Counted from the first letter of the stretch, positions 17,997-26,991 are shown. The stretch: DNA of 64,000 nt from Limnohabitans sp. INBF002 (GCF_027924905.1 NZ_AP027055.1:558001-622000); one strand, 5' to 3'. Notes: generated by a model from the sequence alone, not told the origin. Numbers and translations are program-made.

Positions 17997-18815
17997 ATGT
18001 ACACCATGAATTCGATACCGTCAAAAAACTGGGTAGACACCCACTTTCATGTGTTCAATGCGGGCGAGGCCGTTGCAGGCGCACGCTATGTGCCGCAGTA
18101 CACCGCTGCACTGCAAGATTGGATGGCACTTGCGCAAGGCGTTGGCGTGACGCGGGGTGTGTGTGTGCAGCCTAGTTTTCTGGGTGTTGACAACCACTTG
18201 ATGCTCCAAGCTTTAAAGGCGCACCCCGAGGCGTTGCGTGGTGTGGCCGTGTTGGCTGCGGACACACCTGCCGATGAATTGATTGCTTTGCATGCCGCTG
18301 GCGTGCGCGGCATACGCCTGAACTTGGCAGGGGTCTCGCACGATGTGGCTGCGTGGACACGCGCAGACCGCCTGTGGCGAACCTTACATGAATTAGGCTG
18401 GCACTTAGAAGTGCATACCGACCAAGGCGCATTGTCTGAGGTGTTGAGGCAGCTGCCATCGGACATGCCTCTGGTGGTCGATCACATGGCCAAACCGATT
18501 GCGGCGCGAGCCATGGACGTAAGCATTGCTGCGTTGGTGCAACGTGCACAACACACCGCGACCTACGTCAAGCTCAGTGGCGCGTATCGCCTCGGTGGCG
18601 TGGATGCGGCGCGCCTTGCCCATCTGTGGTTGCACGAGCTGGGGCCCGCTGCATTGCTGTGGGGCAGTGATTGGCCTTGTACCAACCACGAACACTTGGC
18701 CACCTATGACGTGTTGTTTGCCGCACTCAGCGCATGGGTTGGGCCGCAGCATCTGGACGATGTGCTGAGCCACAACCCACAGCGGCTTTATTGGGGTGTG
18801 CCTATCGGCGCCTAA
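17997..18815 (+). CDS. Amidohydrolase-2 family protein (dicarboxylate lactonase-like)
   Basis: A 272-residue TIM-barrel metal hydrolase. DTHFHVF at 14-20 is the metal-binding HxH strand. VHTDQGAL and VDHMAKP carry later metal ligands, and LLWGSDWPCTNHE holds the catalytic Asp. The family includes 2-pyrone-4,6-dicarboxylate lactonase and other lactonases and decarboxylases. Being divergent from a GntR-Bug-Bug operon suggests it acts on the imported carboxylate, probably by opening a lactone. ATG 17997 is used; ATG 18006 would remove three residues. The tail overlaps the convergent regulator gene by four bases. Confidence 0.86.
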   Translation: MYTMNSIPSKNWVDTHFHVFNAGEAVAGARYVPQYTAALQDWMALAQGVGVTRGVCVQPSFLGVDNHLMLQALKAHPEALRGVAVLAADTPADELIALHAAGVRGIRLNLAGVSHDVAAWTRADRLWRTLHELGWHLEVHTDQGALSEVLRQLPSDMPLVVDHMAKPIAARAMDVSIAALVQRAQHTATYVKLSGAYRLGGVDAARLAHLWLHELGPAALLWGSDWPCTNHEHLATYDVLFAALSAWVGPQHLDDVLSHNPQRLYWGVPIGA

Positions 18816-19570
18816 TTTGTACCCGCGCGGCGCAAGGCGCTGACGCGGCGGTGTTCGTCCAGCGCATTGTTTTCAATGCTTTCGCGGATGTAAACACTGT
18901 GTTCTTTGGCGGCAGCGCTGGCTTTGTCTGCTTTGTTGGCTTTGATGGCTTTCCAAATGGTGCGGTGCTGTGTGCGCAGTTGGTCCCATTGCGCGGGGCG
19001 CGTGTGGGAGTGTTTGAGGTTGTTGCTCACGTGGTCATGGATGACGCGCATCAAACTGGCGGTGAGGTGACCAATCAGCACGTTGTGCGATGTCTCGGCA
19101 ATGGCTTGGTGAAACGCCACATCCGCAGCGATGGATTTGTCGAGGTCTTTGCTGGCATAGGCTTCATCCAGTGCGGCAAAGGCTTTGTCTAGGCGGACCA
19201 TGTCCACGTCGGTGGCGCGCTGAGCCGCTAGTTCGGCGGCTTGGGCCTCCAGCATTTCACGAACTTCCAAAATGTCACGGTGCAGCACGGGGTGGTCTTT
19301 CACCATGTCTTGCCATGGGTCCACGAACGGTGCGTCGAGTTTGTCGGTCACGGTGGTGCCGCCGCCGTGGCGTGTGATGAGCAAGCCCTTGGCGACCAAC
19401 TTTTGAATGGCCTCGCGGATGGAGGGGCGAGACACGCCAAAGTTTTCTGCCAGCTGTCGTTCAGAGGGAATGCGGTCGCCGGGGCGCAGTGCGCCATCCA
19501 GAATTTGCTTCTCGATTTCGTTGACCACGCTATCGGCCAAACGAACAACAGGGGATGACAGTGGTGCCAT
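18812..19570 (-). CDS. GntR-family regulator, FadR/FCD type (LldR-like)
   Basis: A 252-residue regulator starting at ATG 19570 (MAPLSSPVVRLADSVV). The winged helix contains PGDRIPSERQLAENFGVSRP and TRHGGGTTV. The FCD domain (about 95-235) has DILEVREMLEAQAAELAAQR and the metal-ligand-type segment FHQAIAETSHNVL. It is divergent from the lactate permease and two TGGTnnnACCA sites lie between them, the class of operator used by LldR and PdhR. It probably controls lactate uptake and itself. Confidence 0.9.
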   Translation of the reverse strand: MAPLSSPVVRLADSVVNEIEKQILDGALRPGDRIPSERQLAENFGVSRPSIREAIQKLVAKGLLITRHGGGTTVTDKLDAPFVDPWQDMVKDHPVLHRDILEVREMLEAQAAELAAQRATDVDMVRLDKAFAALDEAYASKDLDKSIAADVAFHQAIAETSHNVLIGHLTASLMRVIHDHVSNNLKHSHTRPAQWDQLRTQHRTIWKAIKANKADKASAAAKEHSVYIRESIENNALDEHRRVSALRRAGTN

Positions 19571-19582
19571 AAATTTGAAAAG

Positions 19583-19593
19583 TGGTAAGACCA
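19583..19593. promoter_or_regulatory. TGGTnnnACCA operator, copy 1 (regulator side)
   Basis: TGGTAAGACCA is a perfect 4-3-4 palindrome, 12 bp before the ATG of the FCD-type regulator (19570). It matches the TGGTnnnACCA core known for LldR/PdhR-like proteins, suggesting autoregulation. Confidence 0.68.
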
Positions 19594-19694
19594 AATTATT
19601 GGCTGAATTAGAAGCTTTCGCACCCGCAGAAGCCCTATGACAGGGTAATTACCTAGCTATTAGCCCGTATGTGGGTTCTTACACTATGGTTAAG

Positions 19695-19705
19695 TGGTAT
19701 TACCA
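19695..19705. promoter_or_regulatory. TGGTnnnACCA operator, copy 2 (lactate permease side)
   Basis: TGGTATTACCA lies 31 bp before the permease ATG (19737). It is the second copy of the same palindrome, 112 bp from copy 1 centre to centre, so looping between the two is possible. It probably lets the adjacent FCD regulator repress the permease. Confidence 0.68.
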
Positions 19706-19736
19706 ATTTTTGATTCAACGTTTCAAGGAGAAAAGT

Positions 19737-21398
19737 ATGGTTTGGCAACAGGTCTATGACCCGTTTAACAACATGGTGGTGTCCACCTTGTTGGCGGCGA
19801 TTCCCGTGGTGGTGATGTTGGTGGCCTTGGGCTTCATGCACATCAAAGCACACATTGCTGCTGGTTTGGGTTTGGTCGCAGCCGTGGCCGTGGCCATCTT
19901 GGCTTATGGCATGCCCGCAGAGATGGCTGGCAAGGCCGCGATGTACGGTGGTTTGACGGGCTTGTTGCCCATCGGCTGGATCGTGTTGAACATCATCTTC
20001 TTGCAACAGTTGGCCGAACAAAACGGCAGCTTCAAAGTGTTGCAAGACTCTTTGTCTGGCATCACCGATGACCGCCGCTTGCAGTTGCTGTTGATCGCGT
20101 TCTGTTTTGGCGCGTTCTTCGAAGGCGCTGCTGGCTTCGGTACACCCGTGGCTGTGACCGCCGGTATCTTGATTGGCTTGGGCTTCTCGCCTTTGGCTGC
20201 TTCTGGTTTGAGCTTGATCGCCAACACCGCGCCTGTGGCGTTTGGTGCTTTGGGCACGCCTGTGATCACGCTGGCCAAAGTGCACGGCTACGACTTGATG
20301 GAAGTCACCGCGATGATTGGCCGTCAATTGCCTTTCTTCTCGTTGCTCGTGCCGTTCTGGTTGATCTGGGCATTTGCCGGTCGTAAAGCGATGATGGAAA
20401 TTTGGCCAGCCATTTTGGTGACCGGTTTGTCGTTTGCGATTCCTCAGTTCTTGGTGTCTAACTACATCGGCCCAGAGCTGGTGGACATCATTGCTGCCAT
20501 CGTGTCGATGACTTCTCTGATCTTGTTCTTGCGCGTGTGGCAACCGAAAACCATTTGGACTTCCACCTCGCTCAAAGGCCACGAAACCGACGGCGGCGAA
20601 GCCAAGCCTGCATTGCCCGTGACGCACTACACACGTGCCGAGCTGGTGCGTGCCTGGACACCTTGGGCGATCTTGTCTGTGTTTGTGTTCATCTGGGGCT
20701 TGCCACCTGTGAAAGCCTACTTCAACAGCATTTGGGCACCCGCCTTCCCCATCGAAGGTTTGCACAACTTGATCGAGAAGATGCCACCCGTGGTACCTAA
20801 CCCCACCAAAGAAGGTGCGGTCTACACACTGGGCTTGTTGTCTGCGACAGGCACTGGCATTTTTGTGTCGGCCATCGTTGGCGCGTTGGTGATGAAGTAC
20901 AAGCCCACAGAGATCGTGCGCGCTTACGCACGTACTTTCTGGTTGGTGCGCTACTCACTCTTGACCATTGTGTTGATGTTGGGCTTGGGTACGTTGACAC
21001 GTTTCTCTGGCACGGACACCACCCTCGGTTTGGCATTTGCCAACACCGGCGTGTTCTACCCCTTCTTCGGTACGTTGATGGGCTGGATTGGCGTGGCCAT
21101 GACAGGGTCTGACACCGCGTCTAACGTGTTGTTCGGTGGCATGCAAAAAGTGGCCGCTGAGCAATTGGGCCTCAGCGCCAACTTGATGGGCGCAGCCAAC
21201 AGCTCAGGCGGTGTGATGGGCAAGATGATTGACGCACAGTCCATCGTCGTGGCCTCGACGGCGACCCGTTGGTTCAACCACGAAGGCGACATCTTGCGCT
21301 ATGTGTTCTTCCACTCGATCGCACTGGCTTGTTTGGTGGGCCTGTACGTGACGCTGCAAGCGTACGTGTGGCCTTTCCACTTGATGGTGGTGGGCTAA
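19737..21398 (+). CDS. lctP: L-lactate permease (LctP/LldP family)
   Basis: A 553-residue inner membrane protein with about 12-14 helices. It opens MVWQQVYDPFNNMVVSTLLA and carries the family block FGAFFEGAAGFGTPVAVTA, then ANTAPVAFGALGTPVITLAK and SGSDTASN-like text (TGSDTASNVLFGGMQ). The family imports lactate and glycolate with protons. ATG 19737 follows CAAGGAG; earlier in-frame codons run into the operator. It is divergent from the LldR-like regulator. No lactate dehydrogenase gene is adjacent. A strong terminator follows. Confidence 0.93.
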   Translation: MVWQQVYDPFNNMVVSTLLAAIPVVVMLVALGFMHIKAHIAAGLGLVAAVAVAILAYGMPAEMAGKAAMYGGLTGLLPIGWIVLNIIFLQQLAEQNGSFKVLQDSLSGITDDRRLQLLLIAFCFGAFFEGAAGFGTPVAVTAGILIGLGFSPLAASGLSLIANTAPVAFGALGTPVITLAKVHGYDLMEVTAMIGRQLPFFSLLVPFWLIWAFAGRKAMMEIWPAILVTGLSFAIPQFLVSNYIGPELVDIIAAIVSMTSLILFLRVWQPKTIWTSTSLKGHETDGGEAKPALPVTHYTRAELVRAWTPWAILSVFVFIWGLPPVKAYFNSIWAPAFPIEGLHNLIEKMPPVVPNPTKEGAVYTLGLLSATGTGIFVSAIVGALVMKYKPTEIVRAYARTFWLVRYSLLTIVLMLGLGTLTRFSGTDTTLGLAFANTGVFYPFFGTLMGWIGVAMTGSDTASNVLFGGMQKVAAEQLGLSANLMGAANSSGGVMGKMIDAQSIVVASTATRWFNHEGDILRYVFFHSIALACLVGLYVTLQAYVWPFHLMVVG

Positions 21399-21437
21399 TC
21401 ACCCTCGCTGAGGCCAAGCCTCAGCCCAGATCCAAAA

Positions 21438-21466
21438 GCCGCTGTTTTCGGACAGCGGCTTTTTTT
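21438..21466 (+). terminator. Rho-independent terminator after lctP
   Basis: An eight-bp stem GCCGCTGT (21438-21445) and ACAGCGGC (21452-21459) with loop TTTCGG, followed by seven T residues (21460-21466). It lies 40 bp after the permease stop. Confidence 0.9.
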
Positions 21467-21571
21467 GCGCCTCACGCCAAGGCCCTGCTGATGCAATGTG
21501 CGATGCACAACAGACATCGTGTGGTGATGTTTCGACACTCAAGCCCCTGATCATTTGTCACTTGGGTTGAT

Positions 21572-22153
21572 ATGAAACACACACTGCGTCGGTTGATAAA
21601 CCTCTCCATGGTCTTGGTGCTGTTGAGCCTAGGGGCGTGCGGGTACAAGAAATTTGAGAACGATTCAGCACAGCTGAAGACCACGGGCGCCGAGCTGTTG
21701 ATCGAGTACCAACGCCGCACAGCGGTGGTGACGAATTTGCTGAACTTGTTGAAAGCGCAGCAAAATTTCGATGAGCCGAAATGGACCGCCGTGATGGAGG
21801 CGAGGGACAAAGCCATGGCGATTGATGCGGTCCCCGATTTGCTCAACGATGCCCAGAAATTAGAAAAATACCAGCAAGCACAAATTGAGTTAACGAGTGC
21901 TGTTACCCAGCTCTTAGCGGTGTCTGAAAACAACGCCGAATTGCGCGCTCACCCTACTTTCATTGACGTGCAGGCGCAGCTGGCCAGTGTGGACAACCGC
22001 ATCCAAATCACAAGCGAGCGCTACGTCAGGGTGGTTCAAGACTACAACGCGACGGTGCAAACGTTTCCGTCCAACATCACGGCGTATGTGTTGGGCTACA
22101 AAGAGCGTCCCTATTTCACGGTCGATGTGCCGAGTCCTGACCGTGCCAAATGA
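21572..22153 (+). CDS. LemA-like lipoprotein
   Basis: A 193-residue protein with a lipoprotein signal; the lipobox LSLGAC puts the lipidated cysteine at residue 23. The rest is helical, with the LemA pattern: YQRRTAVVTNLLNLLKAQQNFDEPKW corresponds to the conserved R-x-x-L-x-x-N-L-L helix, and NNAELRAHPTFIDVQAQLASVDNRIQ to the A-N-P-x-F-x-x-L-Q-x-x-L helix. The C-terminal YNATVQTFPSNI block is also typical. The role of LemA proteins is poorly defined. The 3' end overlaps the ribonucleotide reductase reading frame, so the two are probably cotranscribed, which is an odd pairing. Confidence 0.8.
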   Translation: MKHTLRRLINLSMVLVLLSLGACGYKKFENDSAQLKTTGAELLIEYQRRTAVVTNLLNLLKAQQNFDEPKWTAVMEARDKAMAIDAVPDLLNDAQKLEKYQQAQIELTSAVTQLLAVSENNAELRAHPTFIDVQAQLASVDNRIQITSERYVRVVQDYNATVQTFPSNITAYVLGYKERPYFTVDVPSPDRAK

Positions 22154-23891
22154 GGGCTTGCCTGTTCAACCGTTCAGCCGCGAGGTGTTGTCTGAGCGGT
22201 ATTTGAAAGCGGGGGAGTTGGGGTGCGACGACATCTTTCGCCGGGTGTCTAAAGCCTTGGCCTCGGTTGAGGAAAAAGCAGCACAGCAAACCTACGAAGC
22301 CTTGTTTTTGAAAAACCTCAGAGACGGGGCCATTGGCGCTGGCCGCATCATGCATGCAGCGGGCACGGCGCTTGAAAGCACACTGATCAATTGCTTTGTT
22401 CAGCCTGTGGGCGATACGGTGCAAAGCGTGCATCAGGCCCGCGATGAAGCTGGCGAGACCCTGAGGCGCGGTGGTGGCGTGGGCTACGATTTTTCTTGCA
22501 TCTATCCGCGCCATGCAGAAGCCACGGAGGCGTTTGCGCTTGACCCCTGTGGCTACATCGACATGTTTGACACAGCCTGCGCAGCTTTAGCGGGCTTGGG
22601 TGCCAGACGTGGTGCGCAGATGGGGGTGCTGCGCATCGACCATCCTGACATTGATGCGTTCATGCAAGCCAAGCGAAAACCAGGGCGCTGGACCACATTC
22701 AATGTGTCAGTGGCTGTGACGGATGCGTTCATGCACGCGTGCATGAATGACGAGTCATGGCAGTTGGTGCATCACGCCAAACCCAACAAAACGGTGCAAG
22801 CGGCCGGTGCACTTCAGCGTGGTGATGGCCTGTGGGTCTATGAAACGCTACCAGCCAAAGTGTTGTGGCAGCGACTGACGCAATCGGCCTATGAATTGTC
22901 TGAGCCGGGTGTTTTGTTCATCGACCACATCCAACGTGACAACAACCTGCGTGCGTTAGAGACCATCGCCACAACCAACCCGTGTGGCGAGCAACCGCTG
23001 CCTCCCTATGGTTGTTGCGATTTAGGGCCGCTTATCCTGCCTCGGTTTGTGCGCCACCCTTTTGGATTAGCGGGCGATGCCACGTTTGATTTTGATGCGT
23101 TTGAAGCCAGTGTGGCCTTGCAGGTGAGGGCGCTTGACAACGTTTTAGACCTCACACGTTGGCCCCTGCCGCAGCAACGCGAAGAAGCCATGGGCAAGCG
23201 CCGCATTGGTGTGGGACTCACTGGCTTGGGCAATGCGCTGACCATGCTGTGTTTGCGTTACGACAGTGACGCGGGTCGCGCCATGGCAGTGCGAATTGCA
23301 CAAACCATGCGCGATGCGGCTTACCGTGCTTCGGTTTCTTTGGCCATCGAAAAGGGGGCGTTCCCTCAATTCAGTACCCACACTTACTTTAGCGCTGGCA
23401 ACTTTGCCAGCCGTTTGCCTGAGGCACTTCAGCGCGCGATCCGTGCGCATGGCATACGCAACAGCCATTTGTTGTCCATCGCCCCAGCAGGCTCAGTGAG
23501 CTTGGCGTTTGCAGACAACGCCTCCAATGGGATTGAGCCCTCGTTTGCTTGGCAGTACCTTCGAAAAAAGAGGGCCGCAGATGGCAGTCAGACGACGCAC
23601 ACCGTCGAGGACTATGCATGGCGTTTGTTCCGTTCTCTGGGGGGCAATGTGCGCACCTTGCCGTCTTACTTTGTCTCTGCGTTAGACATGACACCTGCCA
23701 GCCACATCGCGATGATGCAAACCATGCAACCCTTCGTGGATGCTGCCATTTCTAAAACTGTGAATGTGCCCGAAAACTGCACGTATGAGGTGTTTGAAGG
23801 CTTGTTTCTTCAAGCTTGGCAAAGCAAGCTCAAAGGGTTTGCAACCTACCGACCCAATGACATCGTGGGTTCTGTTTTACAGGTGACCTAG
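22125..23891 (+). CDS. nrdJ: Adenosylcobalamin-dependent (class II) ribonucleotide reductase, short form
   Basis: A 588-residue protein with the class II catalytic core. NPCGEQPLPPYGCCDLG holds the thiyl-radical Cys (287), Asn 285, Glu 289 and the second substrate-reducing cysteine. LINCFVQPVGD carries the first redox cysteine, and GRIMHAAG and RRIGVGLTGLGNAL are family-typical. It would reduce ribonucleotides using coenzyme B12. The protein stops after FATYRPNDIVGSVLQVT, where longer homologues continue with a C-terminal redox-cysteine region, and no reading frame continues it downstream. GTG 22143 is an alternative start; both overlap the LemA-like gene. Confidence 0.86.
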   Translation: MCRVLTVPNEGLPVQPFSREVLSERYLKAGELGCDDIFRRVSKALASVEEKAAQQTYEALFLKNLRDGAIGAGRIMHAAGTALESTLINCFVQPVGDTVQSVHQARDEAGETLRRGGGVGYDFSCIYPRHAEATEAFALDPCGYIDMFDTACAALAGLGARRGAQMGVLRIDHPDIDAFMQAKRKPGRWTTFNVSVAVTDAFMHACMNDESWQLVHHAKPNKTVQAAGALQRGDGLWVYETLPAKVLWQRLTQSAYELSEPGVLFIDHIQRDNNLRALETIATTNPCGEQPLPPYGCCDLGPLILPRFVRHPFGLAGDATFDFDAFEASVALQVRALDNVLDLTRWPLPQQREEAMGKRRIGVGLTGLGNALTMLCLRYDSDAGRAMAVRIAQTMRDAAYRASVSLAIEKGAFPQFSTHTYFSAGNFASRLPEALQRAIRAHGIRNSHLLSIAPAGSVSLAFADNASNGIEPSFAWQYLRKKRAADGSQTTHTVEDYAWRLFRSLGGNVRTLPSYFVSALDMTPASHIAMMQTMQPFVDAAISKTVNVPENCTYEVFEGLFLQAWQSKLKGFATYRPNDIVGSVLQVT

Positions 23892-23982
23892 TTGGATGTC
23901 AGTGCGTGGCGTGACGTACAGACATGAGCGCTGACTTTTTCAACAATGGCCTTCCAATTTATTCACTCATTGAAGGACGCAT

Positions 23983-24633
23983 ATGAAAACGGACAAGCAA
24001 CTACAAGAAGATGTCATGCGAGAGCTGGCTTGGGAGTCCTCGGTCAACTCCGCACACATTGGTGTTGAAGTCGATCGAGGGGTGATCACGTTGCTGGGAC
24101 ACGTGGACAGCTTTGCCGAGAAGTGGGGTGCCGAGCGTGCCGTCAAACGCGTGAGCGGTGTGCGTGCGGTGGCCATTGAGTTGGATGTGAAGTTGAAAGG
24201 GGCGGCCAAGCGCACCGATTCAGACATTGCGCTTTCTGTGAGCCATTCGTTGGCGTATTTGTCAACGATTCCAAAGGATGCCATTCGCGCCATGGTTGAG
24301 CAGGGCACGATCACCTTGTCCGGCGAAGTGGAGTGGGACTACCAACGTCACGCTGCCGAAAATGCGGTGCGTCATTTGCTCGGTGTGCGCGGCGTGATCA
24401 ACCTGATTTCCGTCAAGCCCAAGGTCAATCTGAGTGCGGTGAAATCAGAGATCGAACACGCTTTGAAACGCCGTGCCTATTTGGATGCACAAGAAATTTC
24501 GGTTTCGGTCGAGGGCGATGTGTTGACGCTGAGCGGCAAAGTGCACAGCTGGACCGAAAAGAATTTGGCCATCAACTCGGCTTGGAACACACCCGGCGTT
24601 CGCAAGGTGGTTGACAAGATGGCGTTCGTTTGA
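23983..24633 (+). CDS. Triple BON-domain protein
   Basis: A 216-residue protein made of three BON repeats (about 6-74, 77-147 and 148-216). Each has a D/E-rich helix, then VDRGVITLLGHVDSFAEK-, VEQGTITLSGEVEWDYQR- or VEGDVLTLSGKVHSWTEK-type strands, then a V-x-G-V-R-x-V motif. BON domains bind phospholipid membranes and occur in OsmY and DolP. No signal peptide is visible, so this form is probably cytoplasmic, unlike OsmY. ATG 23983 has GAAGGA upstream. It is convergent with the flavin reductase gene, one base apart. Confidence 0.9.
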   Translation: MKTDKQLQEDVMRELAWESSVNSAHIGVEVDRGVITLLGHVDSFAEKWGAERAVKRVSGVRAVAIELDVKLKGAAKRTDSDIALSVSHSLAYLSTIPKDAIRAMVEQGTITLSGEVEWDYQRHAAENAVRHLLGVRGVINLISVKPKVNLSAVKSEIEHALKRRAYLDAQEISVSVEGDVLTLSGKVHSWTEKNLAINSAWNTPGVRKVVDKMAFV

Positions 24634-24634
24634 G

Positions 24635-25249
24635 TTAGGCCTTGGGGCGCCACATATGAAAGAGTTGCTCTGGCCCAATGGTGAAGTAATCCGCTGGGCC
24701 ACCGCCACGCAAAATGTGGCCCGCGCTGGCGGTGTCGTAAATGCCATCTTTCAGCAAATGATCGGCAATGTGAATGCCCACCACTTCGCCCAGCACCAAC
24801 CATGTGGGCACTTTTTGTTTGTCTAGGCCTTCAAGCTGAATGATTTGTGTGCTGCGGCATTCAAATGACACAGGGCTTTCGGCCACACGCGGCACATCCA
24901 CCACGCGTGAAGGTGCCGGGGTCAAACCTGCCAACTCAAACTCGTTGACCTCAGGGCCAACGGGAGCGCAGGTTTGGTTCATCGCCTCTGCGAGTGGGCG
25001 GGTGACCAGGTTCCACACAAACATGCCGTTTTCTTGCACGTTGCGCAGTGAGTCCTTAGGGCCCGTGCTGGAGAAGCCCACGATGGGCGGCACGTAGTTG
25101 AAAGCGGTGAAGAAGCTGTAGGGGGCGAGGTTCAAAACCCCCTCGTTGCTGCGCGTGGACACCCAGCCGATGGGGCGGGGACCGACGATGGCGTTGAAGG
25201 GGTCATGGGGCAGGCCGTGGCCTAGGCGGGGTTCATAAAAATGCGTCAT
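24635..25249 (-). CDS. Flavin reductase-like, FMN-binding split-barrel protein
   Basis: A 204-residue protein with the split-barrel fold of the flavin reductase family. Key segments are GPRPIGWVSTRSNEGVLNLAPYSFF (FMN-binding strand pair), VGFSSTGPKDSLRNVQENGMFVWN, and C-terminal GGPADYFTIGPEQLFHM. These proteins bind FMN and often supply reduced flavin to a partner oxygenase, but no partner is adjacent. The exact reaction is unknown. Confidence 0.88.
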   Translation of the reverse strand: MTHFYEPRLGHGLPHDPFNAIVGPRPIGWVSTRSNEGVLNLAPYSFFTAFNYVPPIVGFSSTGPKDSLRNVQENGMFVWNLVTRPLAEAMNQTCAPVGPEVNEFELAGLTPAPSRVVDVPRVAESPVSFECRSTQIIQLEGLDKQKVPTWLVLGEVVGIHIADHLLKDGIYDTASAGHILRGGGPADYFTIGPEQLFHMWRPKA

Positions 25250-25274
25250 AGCAATACCTTAAACGCAAACATGC

Positions 25275-25294
25275 AACCCTGCTGTCGCAGGGTT
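25275..25294 (-). terminator. Hairpin after the distal tandem-sensor channel gene
   Basis: A seven-bp stem AACCCTG (25275-25281) and CAGGGTT (25288-25294) with a six-base loop, just past the stop of the minus-strand channel gene at 25307. No clear T-run follows, so it is only a weak terminator candidate. Confidence 0.4.
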
Positions 25295-25306
25295 AACTCA
25301 TGTCAC

Positions 25307-26911
25307 TCAGCTGTGTTTTTGATCCAAGAGGTTCAGCACGGCCAGAGCGGCCGTTGCATCACCTTTGCTGTTACTGAGGCTTTGACGCAATGTGTCAGTG
25401 CCGGTGGCTTGGGCAATCAAATCCAATTGGCTGACCAAAAGGCTGAACTGAGCCGCCGCCAGTTGTGGATGCGCTGTGGCGTCCAGCACCAAACCGTTGG
25501 CGTGTGTGAGGTGTTCTGATTCCTTGGCTGCAAATTCGGCTTTGGCTTCTTCGGTGAGGCGTTTGACCTCTTCGTGCGACAAATGCAAACGTTCGGCTTC
25601 AGCCACGATGAGTTCACGTTCTGAGCCATCGAGCAAGCCGTCTTCGTAGGCCATCATCAGGCGGTGTTTGAACGCATCGCGGTCAATGCGCAGCTGGTCG
25701 GTGAAGGCCGAGGCCAACAAGCCAGCGGGAATAGCAAAGATACCAATGCCGAGCAAGGCAAGGACGACCGTGAGTGCGCGACCCATGGGCGTGATGGGCG
25801 AGATGTCGCCATAGCCCACCGAAGCCAGCGTGACCACAGCCCAATAAATGGATTGCGGGATGTTTTCAAACTTGTCGGGTTGTGCGGGATGCTCAAACAA
25901 GTAGCCCAAGCTGGCGGTGAGGACCACCAGAAGCATCATCACAAAGACAGAGGCAAAGATGATTTGCCATTCACGCAGCACCACTTTGTAGAGCGTTTCC
26001 ATCGCCGAGGTGTAGCGGGTGAGTTTGAGCATGCGCATCAAGCGGAAGACCCGCAAGAAGCGCAAGTCCAAGTGTTGGCTGAACAAGCTCTCCAAAATGA
26101 ACGGCAAGATAGACAGCAAATCAATGATGGCTTGTCCGGTTCGGATGTGCGCCCAATGCGGCATCCGCAGGTGTTTGTACTTTGGGTTCTCTGGTGCAGA
26201 GTAAACGCGTGCGATGTATTCGATGGTGAAGATGGTGAACGCGATCACGTCAATCACCATGAATTCGCTGGCAAAAAGCGCACGAACAGATTCAACGGTT
26301 TCAAACACCACACAGGTGATGGACAAAGCAATCCAAAACACGATGAAGTTGTCGATGTAGGTGTGCAAGCGGCCCGAGTGACCGGTGGGCTCCAACATGG
26401 CAAACACTTTGGCGCGCATGCTGCGGCCTTCGTTCAGGACATGAAACTCTTTCCAAGCGGGGATGAGCTGGCGCGAGAGCTTGAACATCCGTGCCAATCG
26501 CAACACCCGCAGCACGCGCAGCATTTCCACATCCACGTCCACAAAACGTGCAAAGTAAAACGGCGCAATTGCCACCAAATCTACCAAGGCGTAAAAACTG
26601 AAGGCGTAGCGCAAACGTGGGAAAGACTTGCCTGCAAACTCTGGGTTCAAGTGTGCGGTGGCCAAGCGCATCACATATTCCGCTGTGAAGATGCCGACGG
26701 TCACCACGTCAAACCAGTGAAACCATGCGGCATTGGCGTTGTAGATTTCGGGGGTGTTTTCAATCAGCACCGCAATCACGCTGGCGATGATCAAGAAACC
26801 AATGCTGCGTTCGACGGTTTGGTGAAAGCCGTGTTTGAACTCGGGGTCAAACAACCACTTGTAAATTTTGGCAAGTGGTGATGTGTGAGCGTGTGTGGTG
26901 TGGGCAGTCAT
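25307..26911 (-). CDS. Voltage-gated K+ channel-like protein with two tandem voltage sensors and one pore
   Basis: A 534-residue membrane protein. A first S1-S4 unit spans about 35-147, ending in the charged S4 LRVLRVLRLARMFK. A second S1-S4 spans about 185-297, ending in LRFLRVFRLMRMLKLTR. One pore follows: S5 at 311-340, filter TLASVGYGDISP at 361-372, S6 at 375-404. The GYGD filter predicts K+ selectivity. The cytosolic tail has an acidic helical module (YEDGLLDGSERELIVAEAER). Ordinary bacterial Kv channels have one sensor per pore. It is the last of the channel genes, separated by a terminator, so it probably has its own promoter. Confidence 0.88.
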   Translation of the reverse strand: MTAHTTHAHTSPLAKIYKWLFDPEFKHGFHQTVERSIGFLIIASVIAVLIENTPEIYNANAAWFHWFDVVTVGIFTAEYVMRLATAHLNPEFAGKSFPRLRYAFSFYALVDLVAIAPFYFARFVDVDVEMLRVLRVLRLARMFKLSRQLIPAWKEFHVLNEGRSMRAKVFAMLEPTGHSGRLHTYIDNFIVFWIALSITCVVFETVESVRALFASEFMVIDVIAFTIFTIEYIARVYSAPENPKYKHLRMPHWAHIRTGQAIIDLLSILPFILESLFSQHLDLRFLRVFRLMRMLKLTRYTSAMETLYKVVLREWQIIFASVFVMMLLVVLTASLGYLFEHPAQPDKFENIPQSIYWAVVTLASVGYGDISPITPMGRALTVVLALLGIGIFAIPAGLLASAFTDQLRIDRDAFKHRLMMAYEDGLLDGSERELIVAEAERLHLSHEEVKRLTEEAKAEFAAKESEHLTHANGLVLDATAHPQLAAAQFSLLVSQLDLIAQATGTDTLRQSLSNSKGDATAALAVLNLLDQKHS

Positions 26912-26950
26912 GTTTTTTATTTTCGTTCACGCATCAAATGCAAGTGAATA

Positions 26951-26975
26951 AAAAAGGCTCCAATCGGAGCCTTTT
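26951..26975 (-). terminator. Terminator after the DUF4337-like gene
   Basis: A ten-bp stem AAAAGGCTCC (26952-26961) and GGAGCCTTTT (26966-26975) with loop AATC. Read on the minus strand it is followed by T residues (26955-26951). It separates the upstream channel genes from the distal channel gene starting at 26911. Confidence 0.82.
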
Positions 26976-26991
26976 CACAGAGTGGGATGAT

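Noticed and set aside
19653..20765. A 370-residue minus-strand frame opposite lctP
   Set aside because: It is antisense to a certain gene, His/Gln/Arg-rich with no helices or motifs, and covers the operator region.
23892..23982. A frameshifted C-terminal part of NrdJ
   Set aside because: The 91 bp before the BON gene hold no continuing frame with redox cysteines, so the gene is short and not simply frameshifted.
25664..26881. A 405-residue plus-strand frame opposite the tandem-sensor channel
   Set aside because: The channel frame has clear helices and a filter; the plus-strand text is polar and repeat-like.
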